Under the pieces are notes generated by a model. That model was not told the origin of the DNA, made no database searches, and was given only the letters and a program-made list of their open reading frames with translations. Position numbers and translations under genes: made by a program. A DNA stretch of 64,000 bases, taken from Eucalyptus grandis. Its lineage: Eukaryota; Streptophyta; Magnoliopsida; Myrtales; Myrtaceae. The DNA lies in contig NC_052613.1 in the NCBI RefSeq assembly GCF_016545825.1, positions 39,538,112-39,602,111 on the forward strand. Reading direction: 5' to 3'. Of the stretch, positions 60,465 to 64,000 are shown in pieces (within the stretch, counting starts at the first letter, position 1; every line of letters starts with the position of its first letter).

Positions 60465-61180
60465 AGAACATCCCGTTTGGAACCCATTGAATTAATTGCT
60501 TCATTGCACAAGAAGAACAAGACTACTAGGTAACGATCACACGTCACAAAGTACAAACTATAGTAACATTCCAACCCTGTATTTTATGGAAAACTACAAA
60601 AACATCCATGTACTGAACTTGGCATCACATGTTCACTTTTTATTTTATTTTATTTTATTTTAAATTTGCGTGAATATAAATCAATTATGAGTGGCAAACG
60701 CAATTTTACAACGTTTAAAAGTGTACAAACTAGAACCCCAACTCCTAGGGCTTGCAACTTGCAAGATACAACAATCGCATTTTGTATCCTGTCAACATGC
60801 TAGTTCCATATTTCAACCCCATCGTAAATATCAACCTTTAATTAGTGGTTATTCAAAACGTCCTAAGCTTATTAAAAAAAATTGTCAATTGAGTCCTAAG
60901 CCCTTATTTTGTCAATTAAGTCATTCTGGTTAATTTTGGCTGAAAATTGTTGATATAGATGTTAGTAGTCCCACGTGACACCAGACCGATGTGAACGATT
61001 TTTAAAAATATTTTAATATTTTTTGGATTTATTTATTTGTTTTATTTTACATTTTTTAGTTCTTTTCTTTTCTCTATTTTTTTTCCCGACTCGCTGGCAA
61101 CGGGTGAGGGCCTCCGCACCTAGATCTAACACCCTCACCTATTGGCCGGCGAGGTGGACCATTGCCAGCTAGAGTTGTAA
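60465..61180 (+). repeat. Local duplication copy 2, without the MITE
   Basis: Colinear with 58750-60420. At about 60845 it reads GTGGTTATTCAAAACGTCC, the uninterrupted counterpart of the MITE insertion site. An 18-bp insertion relative to copy 1 is seen near 60745. Confidence 0.75.
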
Positions 61181-61319
61181 AGAAAAATGAAAAACAAAGT
61201 GAGAGAAACATTCATTTTGCTTCTTTTTACTGATTTATGTTTTCAATCGTTCTTTTAATCAATTCATGAAAGAACTGAACAATTTTAGTTTAGATATAAC
61301 GCTAAAACAAACACCAATA

Positions 61320-61660
61320 TTACTCATTTGCTAAATGTCCATTTGCAACCTGTCATGTGGCTTGACATGTTAATCATGTAAACGTTCTTATTGTATATAG
61401 ACAGCATTGTCCTAGCTTCCGTGGAATTTTAGACCTTTGTTTTTCTTTTGCCTATGGAGGAAATTTCTTCTTTTTTGATAAGTTGTTGAATTCTCTTTTC
61501 ATTAGACCATGCAAAATCTATGTGGGAAAATTAGGAAAGTCCCGGATCTTTAGATAGTGTCGGTGTCAAAGGCCATTATTCATAAATGGATGCGTCCCAG
61601 CCAAAGAGACAATTCTTCAGAGTGAAAGTGACATGGAACCAACCAACCCAAAAAGGAAAG
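61320..61660 (+). repeat. Segmental duplicate of 53190-53630
   Basis: Second copy of the block at 53.2-53.6 kb in the same orientation, with more indels. It follows directly on local duplication copy 2. 61660-62200 holds no recognised gene. Confidence 0.65.
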
Positions 61661-62204
61661 AAGAAAGTGACATGAAATAAAGATGCGCGTTTACACAACA
61701 GGTACACGATGCCCTCACCGTGGTTGGCAACGGCATTGGGCGAGGGCTTCTCAATCCAAAAAAATATTAGAAAGTGAAAAAAGGAAGAAAAAGAAAAAAC
61801 AAAAATATAATAAGTAAAAATCAACGTTAGTGCTAATCATGGCACGTAGGACTGTGCCCTAGTGTGCATATGTCCCAAGCGATGGTTGCCATCCATTAAT
61901 CAACTTAACTATAATTGTGCAGATATCTACTCAAATAGTCAGTGTTCATAATCCAATGTGTTGAAGTTGCTCTTACTAGTCAAGGATCAGTTTTGTTTTG
62001 AATGTTATTGGGTCTATATAGGTATTATAGGGAAGTCATCTCCTCTAAACTTAGTCTGATGAACCAACCAGAATTGTACAAAAATTAAGTTGGAATTTAA
62101 GCTTAAGTGCACAAACCCTAGTTGATATAACACAATGCGTCAAATAATTTTCCCTCCCATTAATGGAGTATCCAAGTCATTCAAGATATTGGTGCAAAAA
62201 ATAA

Positions 62205-62569
62205 TGGTGCAAATGATAACCATTTTATTTCCGAGTTCTATTTATGGCCAAAAATAGATTTTTCTATTTTTATTCAATGAATGGGTTTCTGAACAAAAAT
62301 ATACGTGGTGGGTGGTGGACGGCGGGCAGTGGGCAGGCAGGCTAACTAGCAGTAATGAGGGCGAGCAATGAGAATAATTTTTATTTCTAATTCTAATCCA
62401 TAAATAGAATAGTAGAAAATTTCTACTTCTCTATTCTATTCCAAACCTATTTCTAAGCTAAAAATTTGTCTCAGAAATAGAAAAATGAAATTGCGCGAGT
62501 TATCAAATGGATTTCTATTCCTAATATGTTTTCGAGAATAAAAAAATAGAATGGTTATCATTTGCACCC
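62205..62569. mobile_element. Tourist-like MITE, 365 bp, TAA duplication
   Basis: TGGTGCAAATGATAACCATT at the left and the inverted GGGTGCAAATGATAACCATT at the right are flanked by TAA on both sides (62202-62204 and 62570-62572). A 3-bp TAA/TTA duplication is typical of PIF/Harbinger MITEs. A short direct repeat GGTGGGTGGTGGACGGCGGGCAGTGGGC-like tract lies inside. Noncoding. Confidence 0.75.
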
Positions 62570-62639
62570 TAAATGTGCAAGAATATTTCCTTCCTCAAAG
62601 TTAAGTTTGTTATATAACTTCAAAATTATTTCATCTGTT

Positions 62640-63190
62640 TATAACTTCAAAAAAGTCATAAACCTATTACATTAGCACCAATTTAGTCCTAAACATTTTA
62701 ATTAAGCTAATTTAGTTTTAATTTTTTTTTTACATTGGCACCTATTAAGTCTATTCGGCCAATTTATGTTAGAAATTGCTGATATGGACGCTAGTCATTT
62801 TGCATAGCATGACCGGCGCTAATGTGGACATTTTTAGTTAATATTTAACTATTTGAAGTTTTCAATTAATTTTTTCTTTTCCTTTTCCTCTTTTTTTTTT
62901 TTTTTTTTCCTATTTTCCATTTCTTATTTCCTTATTTTCTTTCATTTAATTTATTTTCTTTCTTCCTTATTGTCCTCCACCAACCTCCAGGATAGCTAGT
63001 GAGGGCTGGGCAAGGCCGCCTGTCGCCAGACCCAACGAGGGTTGGCGAGCATGGGAACACCCTCGCTGGTCTCGCTTGGACAAGGCCCCTCCCCAAATCT
63101 GACAAGGGCGGCCTCCATCTTTTCATAGAGCAACTTTCCAATTGCTTGCTCCCTATAAATTTTGCAGCTCTTGTTATGCTTTGAAAGCTG
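62640..63190. mobile_element. Partial member of the GC-core MITE family
   Basis: Begins with CATAAACCTATTACATTAGCACC and TTTAGTCCTAAAC words, as in the 59.2-kb element, and reaches a GC-rich core (62985-63110). The inverted right end is not recognisable, so this copy seems truncated or replaced. 63190-63640 holds no recognised gene. Confidence 0.45.
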
Positions 63191-63851
63191 GCTAGCTCAT
63201 TGACTATTGTCTTCTTTGGAAGCCCAACGGGTAGATTCAAAGCTGTAGCTCGATTGCTGTTTGACAAGGAGAAAAGAGGCTCAAACTACACTAAAGGAGC
63301 AGGAGGCTAAGAAAATTGATGTTCATAGAAATTGTTACACGGACTTATTATTTGGATAATATGGTGAATAGAGCCAATCGCACAATAAAGAACTTTAATC
63401 TTTCTGGTACATCTAGAGTCTCACTATCTTTTATTACGTGATTAATCTGGTTAGAAGCCTTATTCTAAACAACATAATACCTCCGCTCATATCTTGGCAA
63501 AGCATTCTCTGATCAAAGGCGATCTCTTAACTTTGCATGGCCATCGTTTGGGTTGTGTGATTGGCATTGGCATGCACCTTTATTGGTGTTGGTTGACACA
63601 ACCTCTTTCGCGCATCATCAATAGTCCTCACGCATTCTTTTTCCTAATACAGAGACCATGATATTGTTGGTGTTAGTTCCGATAAACAAGTATACGTGCA
63701 TAAGTAAATTAAGATCAAAAGTTTGATTGCAACGGAAGTAAAAACACTTATACACGTGTTTCCAAAGTATTTTCATGCATTTTAACAAAAACACATAGAA
63801 GAGCTAAATGGGCTAATCATATTAACCTTGTAATTCTGGATTCTGAGCACA

Positions 63852-63957
63852 AACGTTTGATGTCCTATGGTAACACCAGTTCTGACGTTCTTGGATTCTT
63901 GACCATGAATGTTTGACCTCTTCCGATAATACTGGTTTTGACGTTCTTCAAATGCAA
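63852..63957 (+). repeat. Degenerate 56-bp tandem repeat near window end
   Basis: AACGTTTGATGTCC at 63852 and AATGTTTGACCTC at 63908 begin two diverged units that each contain TGACGTTCTT. Possibly part of a retrotransposon LTR running out of the window. The start may be near 63665 (TGTTGGTGTTAG), but this is not proven. Confidence 0.45.
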
Positions 63958-64000
63958 AACGTCTTATGTCTTCGTAGGCTCTAACGTTCTTCAGATCTTG

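Overview
The window looks like a nuclear segment of a eudicot plant. Its genes have GT-AG introns and belong to plant-only families: DUF1635, ATL RING-H2, type I MADS-box, CYP93 and the NaKR heavy-metal-associated proteins. The gaps are AT-rich and full of plant transposons. The GC-rich 'Gly/Ala-frame' MITE families and the flavone-type P450 fit a woody rosid, possibly Myrtaceae, but that is inference only. No assignment below was checked against a database.

Three genes look complete: a two-exon DUF1635 coiled-coil gene (9276-11057, +), a three-exon CYP93 cytochrome P450 resembling flavone synthase II (38778-41797, +), and a three-exon NaKR-type HMA-domain gene (46870-47935, -). Broken genes are more numerous: a RING-H2 ATL gene (11863-12417), a type I MADS-box gene (14719-13809), two 3'-end fragments of the same P450 family on either side of the intact one (19375-20340 and 42755-43005), and three consecutive 3' exons of an FVE/MSI4-like WD40 gene (55443-54834).

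Layout. 1-9100: intergenic, with an organelle-like stretch near the start, a GC-rich island at 3.5-4.1 kb and a 299-bp tandem repeat at 4.9-5.5 kb. 9.1-12.5 kb: DUF1635 gene and ATL pseudogene. 12,674-18,456: one 5.8-kb hAT element with a perfect 8-bp target duplication, carrying a dead transposase and the MADS pseudogene. 18.5-20.3 kb: a MITE and the first P450 fragment. 20.8-27.7 kb: a 2.2-kb tandem duplication, copy A interrupted by a 2.3-kb inverted-repeat element that copy B lacks. 28-38.4 kb: LINE remnants, LTR pieces and a 2.6-kb solo LTR. 38.6-43 kb: the P450 and its second fragment. 46.8-48.1 kb: the NaKR-like gene. 48.3-64 kb: repeat-rich, including a 3.1-kb hAT element (54,173-57,313) that carries the FVE exons, a Mutator-like MITE with a 10-bp target duplication and a Tourist-like MITE with TAA duplication.

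The main theme is gene capture and erosion by transposons. Two independent hAT-type elements carry host gene material, and a tandem P450 family has been reduced to one apparently working copy. That copy shows a predicted 103-bp extra intron inside what is normally its first exon.
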